This document shows positions 8,321-16,556 of a stretch of 64,000 nucleotides of DNA, one piece after another; the first letter of the stretch is position 1; every line of letters starts with the position of its first letter. The notes under the pieces are model-generated. The model was not told where the DNA came from. It searched no databases and was given only the letters and a program-made list of their open reading frames with translations. The stretch comes from Chitinophagaceae bacterium. GTDB lineage: Bacteria; Bacteroidota; Bacteroidia; Chitinophagales; Chitinophagaceae. Position numbers and translations under genes: made by a program. Location of the stretch: contig JAHBTL010000007.1 of the NCBI GenBank assembly GCA_019638615.1, forward strand, positions 62,001-126,000, written 5' to 3'.

Positions 8321-9202
8321 ATGGAAAATTCTGCAGCAATATCTACCAGGCAGGTAACAATAAAAAAAGTGCAGGCAGCAACAAGTGCATCGTTCACTGA
8401 TATGCTTTCGGTAGAAGAGCCGCTTGAAATAAGGATTGGCTATGGCCCTGAACATGACAGGCAGCAAAAAAACATATCGGTCACTATGCGCACACCGGGA
8501 AATGACCTGGAGCTCGCGACCGGCTTTTTATTTACGGAAGGCATCATTACTTCGTATAATGATGTAACAGCGGTGTTCCATACCGGGATGGAATGTTCCT
8601 CACAAAAACAGAATATCGTCCAGGCGGACCTGGCGGAGGGATTCACACCCCACCTGCAGCAATCAGACAGGAACTTTTATACTACTTCCAGTTGTGGTGT
8701 TTGCGGCAAAAGTTCTATTCAGTCAATCAGAACAGTCAGCGCTTTCTATCCCTTAAACAAACCGGCGTTAAGCATAAATGCAGACATACTTTACCAATTG
8801 CCGGGCAGGCTCAGGGCTGCACAGAATAACTTTTCGGCTACGGGTGGTATCCATGCCTGCGGGCTTTTTAACAGGAGTGGTGATTTACTGTTGCTGCGGG
8901 AAGATGTCGGAAGGCACAATGCGTTGGATAAACTGATCGGTGCGGCATTAATGGATCATGCACTGCCATTGAGCGGGCATATTTTGTTGCTCAGCGGCAG
9001 AGCCAGCTTTGAATTGATTCAAAAAGCTGCGATGGCAGGCATTGCGATGGTGGCAGCCATCGGTGCTCCGTCGAGCCTTGCCGTTGATTTGGCCAGCGAA
9101 TTTGATATAACACTTTTAGGTTTTTTGAAAGAGAACAGGTTCAATATTTATCATTCAGGTGATCAACTGGTAATCTCTACATTATATGAAGATCAGGATT
9201 AA
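8321..9202 (+). CDS. fdhD: FdhD sulfurtransferase for formate-dehydrogenase-type enzymes
   Basis: 293 residues from the ATG at 8321; a TTG two codons upstream is less likely. FdhD transfers sulfur from a desulfurase to the bis-MGD cofactor. The two loop cysteines appear in SSCGVCGKSSI at about Cys125 and Cys128, matching the essential pair in E. coli. Other family segments are ELATGFLFTEGII near 63, ATGGIHACGLF near 172, REDVGRHNALDKLIG near 194 and LSGRASFELIQKAA near 225. It overlaps the next gene by 17 bases and lies two genes before the molybdopterin oxidoreductase it presumably activates. Confidence 0.93.
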   Translation: MENSAAISTRQVTIKKVQAATSASFTDMLSVEEPLEIRIGYGPEHDRQQKNISVTMRTPGNDLELATGFLFTEGIITSYNDVTAVFHTGMECSSQKQNIVQADLAEGFTPHLQQSDRNFYTTSSCGVCGKSSIQSIRTVSAFYPLNKPALSINADILYQLPGRLRAAQNNFSATGGIHACGLFNRSGDLLLLREDVGRHNALDKLIGAALMDHALPLSGHILLLSGRASFELIQKAAMAGIAMVAAIGAPSSLAVDLASEFDITLLGFLKENRFNIYHSGDQLVISTLYEDQD

Positions 9203-9536
9203 AGGAAATTCACTCAGATACAGGCTGACGCGATCTGAAATAGCCCGGTTGTGGTCTGAGGGCGCTTTGGAAGAACGTACCGAGCTTCCGGGAAAAGCAT
9301 TTGTGTATGCGATTGCAACAACAAATAATGAAGCGCTTTCTGCGGATTTTATCGGAGACAGGATTGTGCTGAATATGTCCAAAGAAATGATTAACGAACT
9401 CTATAATACCAATAAGGTAGGTTTTGAGGATAGATCCGGCGCTGTAAGTTTACTGGTAGAAAAAGATTTTGTCTGCATTGAGAATACAGAAGAAGATCAA
9501 AGTGATAATTATCCCAATCCTTCGCTCACCTGCTAA
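9186..9536 (+). CDS. Small conserved protein between fdhD and the oxidoreductase (DUF7009-like)
   Basis: 116 residues, beginning MKIRIKGNSLRYRLTRSEI, with no signal peptide or membrane segment. I recall this start from small Bacteroidota proteins listed as DUF7009, but the name is held with moderate certainty. The translation overlaps fdhD by 17 bases and is followed 16 bases later by the oxidoreductase, so it is likely made in step with both. A role as an accessory or maturation factor for the molybdoenzyme is inferred from position. The tail is acidic (ENTEEDQSDN). Confidence 0.75.
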   Translation: MKIRIKGNSLRYRLTRSEIARLWSEGALEERTELPGKAFVYAIATTNNEALSADFIGDRIVLNMSKEMINELYNTNKVGFEDRSGAVSLLVEKDFVCIENTEEDQSDNYPNPSLTC

Positions 9537-9552
9537 ATAAATTCAGAAGATC

Positions 9553-11922
9553 ATGAAAGAAGAGAATATAAAAAAAGAGCCGGATGCCGAAAATCCGTAT
9601 GAGCTTTCCGGTCACCTTAAGGTAACGCCGGTAGAAAAAAAGGCGGCAGGCATTCCGGCTGTGATGGCAACGATGAGTGACCTGGTGGAGGAAAAAACAT
9701 TCTTTCGTGGAAACAAGGCCCTGCTGAGCATGAACCAGTTCGGGGGCTTTGACTGTTCCAGTTGCGCCTGGCCCGACCCGGATGACGACCGCTCACCGAT
9801 AGCCGAATATTGTGAGAACGGCGCCAAAGCACTGGCAGAAGAAGCAACGACTAAAAGAGTTACACCGGAATTTTTTCAAAAAAACCCGGTATATGAACTT
9901 TCTAAATTAGATGATTACCGGATAGGGAAAATGGGCAGGATCACAGATCCTGTGTATTTGCCCGAAGGCGCTACACATTACCAGCCCATCAGTTGGGACG
10001 ATGCGTTTAAAAAAATTGCCAGGCACTTCAATGCGCTGGGCTCACCCGATGAAGCGGCGTTTTATACATCAGGCAGAACAAGCAACGAAGCTTCGTTTGT
10101 ATACCAGTTATTTGCCAAAGAATACGGCACCAATAATATGCCCGACTGCTCCAATATGTGCCACGAAACATCAGGTTCGGGCCTGCGACCCACCATTGGC
10201 ATTGGAAAAGGAACGGTAACGCTTGAAGACATGCACGATGCCGAAGTGGTGATCATCATAGGCCAGAACCCCGGAACGAACGCACCACGTATGATGAGCG
10301 CACTGTCAAAATGCAAAGCAAATGGCGGAAAGATCATTGCCGTTAATCCTTTGCCCGAAACGGGCCTGATGGGCTTTAAAGACCCGCAGCGGATAAAGGG
10401 CATCCTTGAAGGCGTAAAGCTGGCAGATATTTATTTGCCCGTGAAGATCAACGGTGATATGGCTTTGCTGAAAGCATTGGAAATGTTGCTGCTGGATTTT
10501 GAAAAAAAATCGCCGGGCGAAGTTTTAAATAAATCTTTCATAGAGGAAAAAACAGTTGGCTATGATGTATTTGTAAATCAATTTGATAATTATAAGCTGG
10601 AAGACCTGGCAGCAGAATGTGGTGTGTCCGCGGCGCAGTTGTATGAAGCCACACAGATGATTGCCTTTAAGCAGCGGATCATCATTTGCTGGGGAATGGG
10701 CATCACACAACAACCCAACGGAGTGGATATGGTGCGGGAAATGCTGAATATTGTTTTATTAAAAGGGAGCATAGGCATAAAAGGCGGCGGACTTTGCCCC
10801 GTGAGGGGGCATAGCAATGTGCAGGGCAACCGCACCATGCTGATTGATGAAAAACCGACCAGTGAGCAACTGGACAGGCTTGAACAATATTACGGTTTTA
10901 AAATGCCACGCAGGCATGGCTACGATGTAGTAAGGGCAATTAAAGCGATGCATGAAGGAAAAGTAAAAGTGCTGTTCTGTATGGGCGGCAATCTTTTATC
11001 TGCCGCACCGGATACCACCTATACCGCTCAGGCTTTAAGAAAGCTGAACCTGCTGGTTTGCGTTTCTACAAAATTGAACCGGGGGCATTTGATCCACGGA
11101 AAGGAAACAATTATTCTGCCCACCTATTCCCGTTCAGACTTTGATATAGTGAACGGCGAGCTGCAGATAGTAAGCACGGAAAACTCAATGGGCGTGGTAC
11201 AATCGTCTAAAGGTGTATTAAAAGCAGTGTCTGATAACCTGATCAACGAAACGCAGATCGTTTGCAGGATGGCAATGGCAACTTTGGGAGAAAGAAGCGT
11301 TGTGAACTGGCAGCTATACCACGACAGCTATGATGCCGTAAGAGATGCTATCGAAAAATGTATTCCAGGTTTTGAAAATTACAATGAAAGGGTGCGGCAT
11401 AAAGGCGGGTTTTACCTTCCCAATGCAGCAAGAGATGAGCAGCGCTTTGCAAAAGAATATGATTACCGCGCTCCTTTTACGCTTACTGAAATTCCCGATA
11501 ATACGCTTGACGCAGACGAATACCTGATGGCAACCACGCGTACACACGACCAGTTCAACACCACTATTTATGGCTTGGAAGACCGGTACCGCGGTATTCA
11601 CAACGAGCGCAGGGTTATTTTTATGAATGTAAAAGATATTGAAAAAGCCGGCTTTAAAGAAGGCGATAAAGTGGATTTATTCAATTACGGTGATGGTATA
11701 GAGCGTATCGCTCCCCTGTTCATCATCGTCCCCTACCCGATCCCCGAGCGGAACACCATGACCTACTTCCCGGAAACGAATGTGCTGGTTCCCATCAACA
11801 ATGTGGTAAAGGAAAGCAATATGCCGGCATCTAAATATGTAAAGATCAAAATGAAAAAGCACGACCCTGAAATATATAAGAAGATAGACGAAACGCTGCA
11901 TCGTAATGCTTCTTATGAATAG
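9553..11922 (+). CDS. YdeP-family molybdopterin oxidoreductase (formate-dehydrogenase-like alpha subunit)
   Basis: 789 residues, the normal size for the YdeP/FdhF-like family. Near the N-terminus FGGFDCSSCAWPDPDD carries a CxxC pair at about Cys68 and Cys71. The active-site region PDCSNMCHETSGSGLRPTIG has a Cys-His pair at about 203-204, aligned with the Sec/Cys-His of formate dehydrogenases. Further Moco-binding motifs are IIIGQNPGTNAPRMM near 233, GGGLCPVRGHSNVQGNRTM near 413, LFCMGGNLLSAAPDT near 475 and TTRTHDQFNTTIYG near 658. No signal peptide is seen, so it is cytoplasmic. The substrate is unknown; E. coli YdeP is linked to acid resistance. Confidence 0.9.
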   Translation: MKEENIKKEPDAENPYELSGHLKVTPVEKKAAGIPAVMATMSDLVEEKTFFRGNKALLSMNQFGGFDCSSCAWPDPDDDRSPIAEYCENGAKALAEEATTKRVTPEFFQKNPVYELSKLDDYRIGKMGRITDPVYLPEGATHYQPISWDDAFKKIARHFNALGSPDEAAFYTSGRTSNEASFVYQLFAKEYGTNNMPDCSNMCHETSGSGLRPTIGIGKGTVTLEDMHDAEVVIIIGQNPGTNAPRMMSALSKCKANGGKIIAVNPLPETGLMGFKDPQRIKGILEGVKLADIYLPVKINGDMALLKALEMLLLDFEKKSPGEVLNKSFIEEKTVGYDVFVNQFDNYKLEDLAAECGVSAAQLYEATQMIAFKQRIIICWGMGITQQPNGVDMVREMLNIVLLKGSIGIKGGGLCPVRGHSNVQGNRTMLIDEKPTSEQLDRLEQYYGFKMPRRHGYDVVRAIKAMHEGKVKVLFCMGGNLLSAAPDTTYTAQALRKLNLLVCVSTKLNRGHLIHGKETIILPTYSRSDFDIVNGELQIVSTENSMGVVQSSKGVLKAVSDNLINETQIVCRMAMATLGERSVVNWQLYHDSYDAVRDAIEKCIPGFENYNERVRHKGGFYLPNAARDEQRFAKEYDYRAPFTLTEIPDNTLDADEYLMATTRTHDQFNTTIYGLEDRYRGIHNERRVIFMNVKDIEKAGFKEGDKVDLFNYGDGIERIAPLFIIVPYPIPERNTMTYFPETNVLVPINNVVKESNMPASKYVKIKMKKHDPEIYKKIDETLHRNASYE

Positions 11923-11928
11923 ACCAAT

Positions 11929-13140
11929 ATGGCAGATATTATCACAGCCGGGGAAGCAGAAAAAATTATTCAATCGCAACATCGCAATTTTGGTGTTGAA
12001 GAAGTTTATTATGCAACAGCATTGGGGCGTGTATTAGCGGAAAACCTTTTTGCCGACAGGGATATGCCGCCTTTTAACCGGTCAACGGTAGACGGAATTG
12101 CCATCAGCTTTAACGCTTATAAAAGCGGCTTACATTCTTTTACAATAAAAGCAATACAGGCAGCCGGCGAAACGCCGGTGGCTGTTAGCACAGAGAATGA
12201 ATGTATTGAAATAATGACCGGCGCTGCGCTGGATAATTCCGTGGATACCGTTATCCGGTACGAGGATATTGATATAGCACATGGGATCGCAACAGTAAAA
12301 AATATTGAGATCAGGCATGGACAAAATATTCACCTCAAAGGAAAAGATAAAAAGCAGGGTGATACCGTTGCCAATGCGGATAGCATAATCACACCTGCAT
12401 TATTGGGGCTGGCAGCTTCTATCGGCAGGGTGACGCTTCCGGTAAGAAAGCTTCCCCGCATTGCTGTCATTACTACCGGCGATGAAATGGTGAGCGCAGA
12501 AAAAACGCCGACGCCTTACCAGTTGAGGCGATCCAACGGGATTGTTATTAAATCCGTTTTGGAAAAATATAAGATAAATGTTGATTTACTGCATTTGAAT
12601 GATGACAGAGAACTTATCACAAACAAGTTAAGCCGTTGCCTGAAGGAATATGATGTATTGCTGATGAGCGGCGGCGTTTCTATGGGTAAATTTGATTATG
12701 TGCCGCAGGTGCTGGATGAATTGGGTGTACAAAAGTTATTTCACAAAGTGCAGCAGCGCCCCGGCAAACCCTTTTGGTTCGGCGCTTACGAAAATCAGAA
12801 ATTAGTTTTTGCCTTTCCCGGAAATCCTGTTTCCGTATTTATGTGCCTGCACCGGTATTTTATTCCGTGGCTGGAAAAATCTTTAGGCATAAAATCGCAG
12901 CAACAGGAATATGCCGTTTTGCAAAGCGATATTTATTTCCCTCACCCGCTGCAATATTTTGTACAGGTAAAGCTAAGCATCAGCAATGAAGGGCAGCTAC
13001 AAGCCCAATCATTTGATACAAACGGTTCAGGTGATTTTTCCAACCTGATTTATACCGATGCTTTTATGGAACTGCCTTCGGAGAAGAATGAATTTAAAAA
13101 TGGGGAAGTGTATAAAGTGTGGCGGTATAATTTTTATTAA
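11929..13140 (+). CDS. moeA: Molybdopterin molybdenumtransferase MoeA
   Basis: 403 residues, typical MoeA length. DMPPFNRSTVDGIAI at about 45-59 is the N-terminal signature, followed by VITTGDEMVSAEK near 182, LRRSNGIVIKSVL, LLMSGGVSMGKFDYVPQVLDE near 244 and FAFPGNPVSVFMCLHRYF near 300. It inserts molybdenum into adenylated molybdopterin. It starts six bases after the oxidoreductase gene and is followed by moaC and mobA, so one transcript probably makes both the cofactor and the enzyme. No mogA/moaB gene for the preceding adenylation is in the window. Confidence 0.94.
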   Translation: MADIITAGEAEKIIQSQHRNFGVEEVYYATALGRVLAENLFADRDMPPFNRSTVDGIAISFNAYKSGLHSFTIKAIQAAGETPVAVSTENECIEIMTGAALDNSVDTVIRYEDIDIAHGIATVKNIEIRHGQNIHLKGKDKKQGDTVANADSIITPALLGLAASIGRVTLPVRKLPRIAVITTGDEMVSAEKTPTPYQLRRSNGIVIKSVLEKYKINVDLLHLNDDRELITNKLSRCLKEYDVLLMSGGVSMGKFDYVPQVLDELGVQKLFHKVQQRPGKPFWFGAYENQKLVFAFPGNPVSVFMCLHRYFIPWLEKSLGIKSQQQEYAVLQSDIYFPHPLQYFVQVKLSISNEGQLQAQSFDTNGSGDFSNLIYTDAFMELPSEKNEFKNGEVYKVWRYNFY

Positions 13141-13154
13141 TAATAAAGTTAGTT

Positions 13155-13631
13155 ATGACAACATTATCTCACTTAAATAAAAATGACCAGCCTGCAATCG
13201 TAGATGTAAGCAAAAAGAAAATTACGTGCAGGAAAGCTACGGCGCAGGCAATTCTAATATTGCCAAAACAGCTTTTGGAAGCGTTGCAAAGAGACGATTT
13301 CAAAACCAAAAAAGGCTCGGTTTTTCAAACGGCGATTATTGCAGGCATTATGGCTGCGAAAAAAACAGGCGAATTAATCCCGTTGTGTCATCCGTTGGGA
13401 TTGGATAATTGTACGGTTGATATTGAGCTGAACGACAATCAGGAAATTGTAATTCTTTGCACAGCAAGTATTGAAGCCAAAACCGGCGTGGAAATGGAAG
13501 CATTGACCGGCGCTTCCGTTGCTGCGCTTACTATTTATGATATGTGCAAAGCATTGAGCCACGATATAGTGATTAAGGAAATTAAGCTGATGGAAAAAAC
13601 AGGCGGCAAAAATGATTTCAAAAGAAAATAA
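13155..13631 (+). CDS. moaC: Cyclic pyranopterin monophosphate synthase MoaC
   Basis: 158 residues. Signatures are IVDVSKKKITCRKATAQA near 15, GELIPLCHPLGLDNCTVDIE near 72 and GVEMEALTGASVAALTIYDM near 111. MoaC converts the MoaA product into cyclic pyranopterin monophosphate. The 3' end overlaps mobA by 20 bases. Its partner moaA lies about 11 kb away on the opposite strand, on the far side of the receptor module. Confidence 0.94.
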   Translation: MTTLSHLNKNDQPAIVDVSKKKITCRKATAQAILILPKQLLEALQRDDFKTKKGSVFQTAIIAGIMAAKKTGELIPLCHPLGLDNCTVDIELNDNQEIVILCTASIEAKTGVEMEALTGASVAALTIYDMCKALSHDIVIKEIKLMEKTGGKNDFKRK

Positions 13632-14232
13632 CATACCGTTGTTAAACGGGTTGGTGCTTGCCGGCGGCAAAAGTAAACGCATGGGCACAGATAAGGATCT
13701 GATAAAATGGCATAACAAAGAGCAACGTTGTTATGCAGCAGATCTGCTTACCCCGTTTTGCAGGGAAGTATTTATTTCCTGCCGCGCTGAGCAGGCGAAG
13801 GATATTGATAGCACATACAAAACCCTGCCCGATACTTTTCTGGATATGGGGCCTTTCGGAGGTATTCTTTCAGCCCTTCGTTCTCAAAGAGATAAAGCAT
13901 GGCTGGTCATTGCCTGCGACCTTCCCCTTCTGGATGAAAGCACGATTGGTTTTTTGATCAGGAACAGGGATGCAAAAAAGATCGCCACAACCTATCAAAG
14001 TCCGCACGATGGTTTACCCGAACCGTTGATTACAATATGGGAGCCGGAGAGTTATCCTGTGTTGCTGGGCTTTTTAGGAAAAGGAATTACCTGCCCGAGA
14101 AAGGTTTTGATGAATAGCGATGTTTTGATATTACAACCCTTACAACCCGAAGCATTGATGAATGTAAATACACCGGAAGATGCAGCGAAAGCGAAGGAGA
14201 TACTGAACAAACAGAAGCACCCTAATATTTAA
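13612..14232 (+). CDS. mobA: Molybdenum cofactor guanylyltransferase MobA
   Basis: 206 residues of nucleotidyltransferase fold. The GTP-binding LVLAGGKSKRMGTDKDLIKW begins near residue 14. DMGPFGGILSALRS near 77 and WLVIACDLPLLDE near 95 mark the nucleotide and metal site, and VNTPED is near the C-terminus. It attaches GMP to Mo-molybdopterin to form the bis-MGD used by formate-dehydrogenase-type enzymes, which agrees with fdhD and the YdeP-type enzyme upstream. The start overlaps moaC. Confidence 0.9.
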   Translation: MISKENNIPLLNGLVLAGGKSKRMGTDKDLIKWHNKEQRCYAADLLTPFCREVFISCRAEQAKDIDSTYKTLPDTFLDMGPFGGILSALRSQRDKAWLVIACDLPLLDESTIGFLIRNRDAKKIATTYQSPHDGLPEPLITIWEPESYPVLLGFLGKGITCPRKVLMNSDVLILQPLQPEALMNVNTPEDAAKAKEILNKQKHPNI

Positions 14233-14236
14233 AGCT

Positions 14237-14749
14237 ATGGCAAAAAGCAGAATTTTAAACGTAAATGAATCTGCAATTGCAGTTATTCATCAAAACGAAA
14301 CTGATTTTATCAGTTTGACTGATATGACGGCTTCTTTTCGAGAAGGTAGTGGACTAATCGGAAAATGGATAACCAATAAAAACACATTGGAGTATCTGGG
14401 TGTTTGGGAGAAAATCAACAACCCGCATTTTAATTACCCCGAATTCAGGGTAATTGAACAAGAAGCGGGAACAAACAGGTTTATAATGTCAGTTGGACAA
14501 TGGATAGAGCGTACGACAGCGATTGGAATACTTGCAAAAGCAGGCCGTTACGGAGGCACTTTTGCACACAAGGACATTGCTTTCCATTTTGCAATATGGT
14601 TAAGCCCTGAATTTCAGATTTATTTAATCAAGGAATTTCAACGACTAAAAGACGATGAAAACAATCGCCTAAAATTAGAGTGGAATTTACAGCGTACTAT
14701 TTCTAAAATCAATTATCATATTCATACAGATGATGAAATCACTCCTTGA
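14237..14749 (+). CDS. KilA-N domain protein, apparently truncated at the C-terminus
   Basis: 170 residues, beginning four bases after mobA. The KilA-N domain is clear: DFISLTDMTASF near 27, IGKWITNKNTLEYLGVWE near 42, IMSVGQWIERTTAIGI near 82, GRYGGTFAHKDIAFHFAIWL near 103 and IYLIKEFQRLK near 128. Full-length Bacteroidota relatives continue past the KINY-IHTD segment for roughly another hundred residues. This one stops at IHTDDEITP. The domain is typical of phage and mobile-element proteins that may bind DNA. It looks like a foreign insert between mobA and the MoeB-like gene, in the same orientation. Confidence 0.8.
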   Translation: MAKSRILNVNESAIAVIHQNETDFISLTDMTASFREGSGLIGKWITNKNTLEYLGVWEKINNPHFNYPEFRVIEQEAGTNRFIMSVGQWIERTTAIGILAKAGRYGGTFAHKDIAFHFAIWLSPEFQIYLIKEFQRLKDDENNRLKLEWNLQRTISKINYHIHTDDEITP

Positions 14750-14784
14750 AAATAAAACGATTAAAAAACTGAAATAAATAACAG

Positions 14785-15831
14785 ATGCCTGATGATTTTG
14801 TACGATACCACTGTCAAATGGCACTCCCGGGGTTTGGAAAAGCTTCACAAGAAATTTTACAAAAGGCCCGTGTATTGATAGTAGGTGCAGGTGGGTTGGG
14901 CTGTCCTGCCGCACAATATTTGGCTGCCGCAGGTATCGGTACCATCGGCATTGCGGATGATGATACGGTTTCGTTGAGCAATTTACATCGCCAGATACTG
15001 TATACACCGGATGATATCGGGCAACCCAAAGCAGCAATTGCAGCTAAAAAATTGCAACAGCAAAATCCATCCGTAAAAATTATTCCCTATCATCTTCGGG
15101 TTAATTCAGAAAATGTGATAGAGCTGATTGCCGGATTTGATCTGATAATAGAAGGAACAGACAATTTTGAAACAAAATATTTGCTGAATGATGCCTGTGT
15201 ACTGTCGGGAAAGGCTTTGGTGTATGGCGCTATCTATCAATACGAGGGACAGGTAAGCATTTGGAATGTGATGCAAAAGGATGGCAGCCACTCTGCCAAT
15301 TACCGGGACGTTTTTCCGGATGCGGAAAATGCGCAGGTGCCTAATTGCGCAGATGGGGGCGTTATTCCCACGCTTGCTGGCATTGTAGGCTGTATGCAGG
15401 CAAATGAGGTGATAAAATATTTTACGTCTAAAGAAAATTTGTTGGCCGGGAAGCTGTGGATGATAAACCTGCAGGACGGGGAAACGCATATCATTAATCT
15501 GAAAAAAGCAACGGGCGTAAAAATTACGGGACTGCCGCAAATTGTTACTGTCATTTCGTTTGATGACCTGCAAAAAGAAGATTACGAGCTGATTGATGTG
15601 CGCACAGAAGCAGAGCACCGGGCATTCAATATCGGCGGCAGAAATATCCCCTTAAATGATCTGGAGGCTAACTGGGATCAGATTGATAAAACCAGGGCTA
15701 TTGTTTTCTATTGCGCTACGGGTAACAGAAGTGCTGATGCTGCCGGTAAGCTGAAGAAAACATTTCCGGCAGCAAAAGTGTATTCATTAAAAGGAGGTAT
15801 AAACAATCAATCTACGAAACAGACAGTATAG
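14785..15831 (+). CDS. MoeB/ThiF-type adenylyltransferase fused to a rhodanese domain
   Basis: 348 residues. The N-terminal part is a MoeB/ThiF E1-like enzyme: VLIVGAGGLGCPAAQYLAAA near 31, DDDTVSLSNLHRQILY near 58, and NCADGGVIPTLAGIVGCMQA near 188 for zinc and adenylate chemistry. The C-terminal part, from about residue 258, is a rhodanese domain with YELIDVRTEAEHRAFNI and the active-site FYCATGNRSADAA near 310. The protein would adenylate and sulfurate MoaD at its Gly-Gly end, as in MoeBR/MOCS3-type fusions. It ends the plus-strand Moco run. Confidence 0.92.
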   Translation: MPDDFVRYHCQMALPGFGKASQEILQKARVLIVGAGGLGCPAAQYLAAAGIGTIGIADDDTVSLSNLHRQILYTPDDIGQPKAAIAAKKLQQQNPSVKIIPYHLRVNSENVIELIAGFDLIIEGTDNFETKYLLNDACVLSGKALVYGAIYQYEGQVSIWNVMQKDGSHSANYRDVFPDAENAQVPNCADGGVIPTLAGIVGCMQANEVIKYFTSKENLLAGKLWMINLQDGETHIINLKKATGVKITGLPQIVTVISFDDLQKEDYELIDVRTEAEHRAFNIGGRNIPLNDLEANWDQIDKTRAIVFYCATGNRSADAAGKLKKTFPAAKVYSLKGGINNQSTKQTV

Positions 15832-16222
15832 TATAGGTCTTACTTCCTAATTGAAGCTGGTCGCCTTTCTTCTTTCCTTTTAGCGATGGATATATTTTTG
15901 CGTCTTCTGTAACGCCGGCTACCTTTTTGTTATTTACGTGCAAGGGCGGAAGTGACACGCCGATAAGCAGGTACATTTCATCTGTTTCTACCAGGGCGCC
16001 GGGACCGCAATCGCTTCGTACAATAGTTTGATAACCCGTTACAGTATTGATTGTATTGCTGAGCATGGCAGCCTGTGGCTGCAGATCGTCTGATATATCT
16101 GTTGACTGATCTTTATGAGAAATATCATCAATTTCAACGAACAGGACTTGGCGTTGTTGGGGAATTAGTATTCCGTCATCCCTAACCGCTGCTTGGCTTT
16201 GTTTTGATGCCGAAGTTAAGAA
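15812..16222 (-). pseudogene. Remnant of an unrecognised minus-strand gene, 5' end lost
   Basis: A frame is open on the minus strand from a TAG at 16225-16223 down to a stop at 15812, but the first ATG is at 16066, giving only 84 residues. The sequence before that ATG still looks coding (RQVLFVEIDDISHKDQ), so the true start seems to be missing. The 5' edge runs into the dispersed repeat near 16228. The C-terminal part (KIYPSLKGKKKGDQLQLG) is basic and hydrophilic. I do not recognise the family. Its 3' end overlaps the end of the MoeB-like gene tail to tail. Confidence 0.5.
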
Positions 16223-16556
16223 CTAAAGTTGATAGATATTCGTCGAGCCGGAACTGCTGCCGGGATTTAAATAGCCGATGTTTATTCCGTCTGCCCCAAT
16301 AACGCCAAACCCAATGTTGTATGTTCGCCCTTTGTCTGTGTCATGTTAAATATCTTTGTCTTGTCTGTGTCCACCGGAAACAGCTTGTCAAGTCGAGCAG
16401 AAAGGCAGGCTCTTTGGCAGGTTAGCTTTGTGCGTTGGTAATGTGCGTCTGCCCAATGTGCCTGCCTTTGTAGCCAAGCCACAAAGGAAACTTGCTTTAT
16501 TCTGTCAACCGAAAGAGTGCTTGCGAATGTTATAGTAAAACTGTGTTCGGCATATT
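16223..16556. other. Non-coding, repeat-rich spacer next to the beta-barrel receptor gene
   Basis: No convincing gene is seen. Perfect 10-base inverted arms AAAGGCAGGC (16401-16410) and GCCTGCCTTT (16460-16469) enclose a 49-base loop. CCTTTGT (16465-16471) pairs with ACAAAGG (16481-16487). One dispersed repeat copy begins at 16228. The stretch resembles repeat-derived filler found between genes in this phylum. Confidence 0.45.
16228..16250. repeat. Dispersed repeat, copy 1
   Basis: GTTGATAGATATTCGTC (16228-16244), followed by GAGCCGG, recurs at 22880-22902 as the same 17 bases followed by AGCCGG. Both copies are preceded by a GGCTTGG...TGCCGAA segment, so the shared unit is longer than the exact core. 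The two copies bracket the minus-strand receptor module (16557-22693). Confidence 0.6.

Noticed and set aside
16282-16482. A 66-residue minus-strand frame in the spacer before the receptor gene
   Set aside because: It lies in repeat-derived sequence with inverted arms at 16401 and 16460, and the translation has no protein-like pattern.
16400-16490. Integron attC-like site
   Set aside because: Inverted arms exist but the 7-base core sites (RYYYAAC and GTTRRRY) are not in place, and no integrase gene is present.
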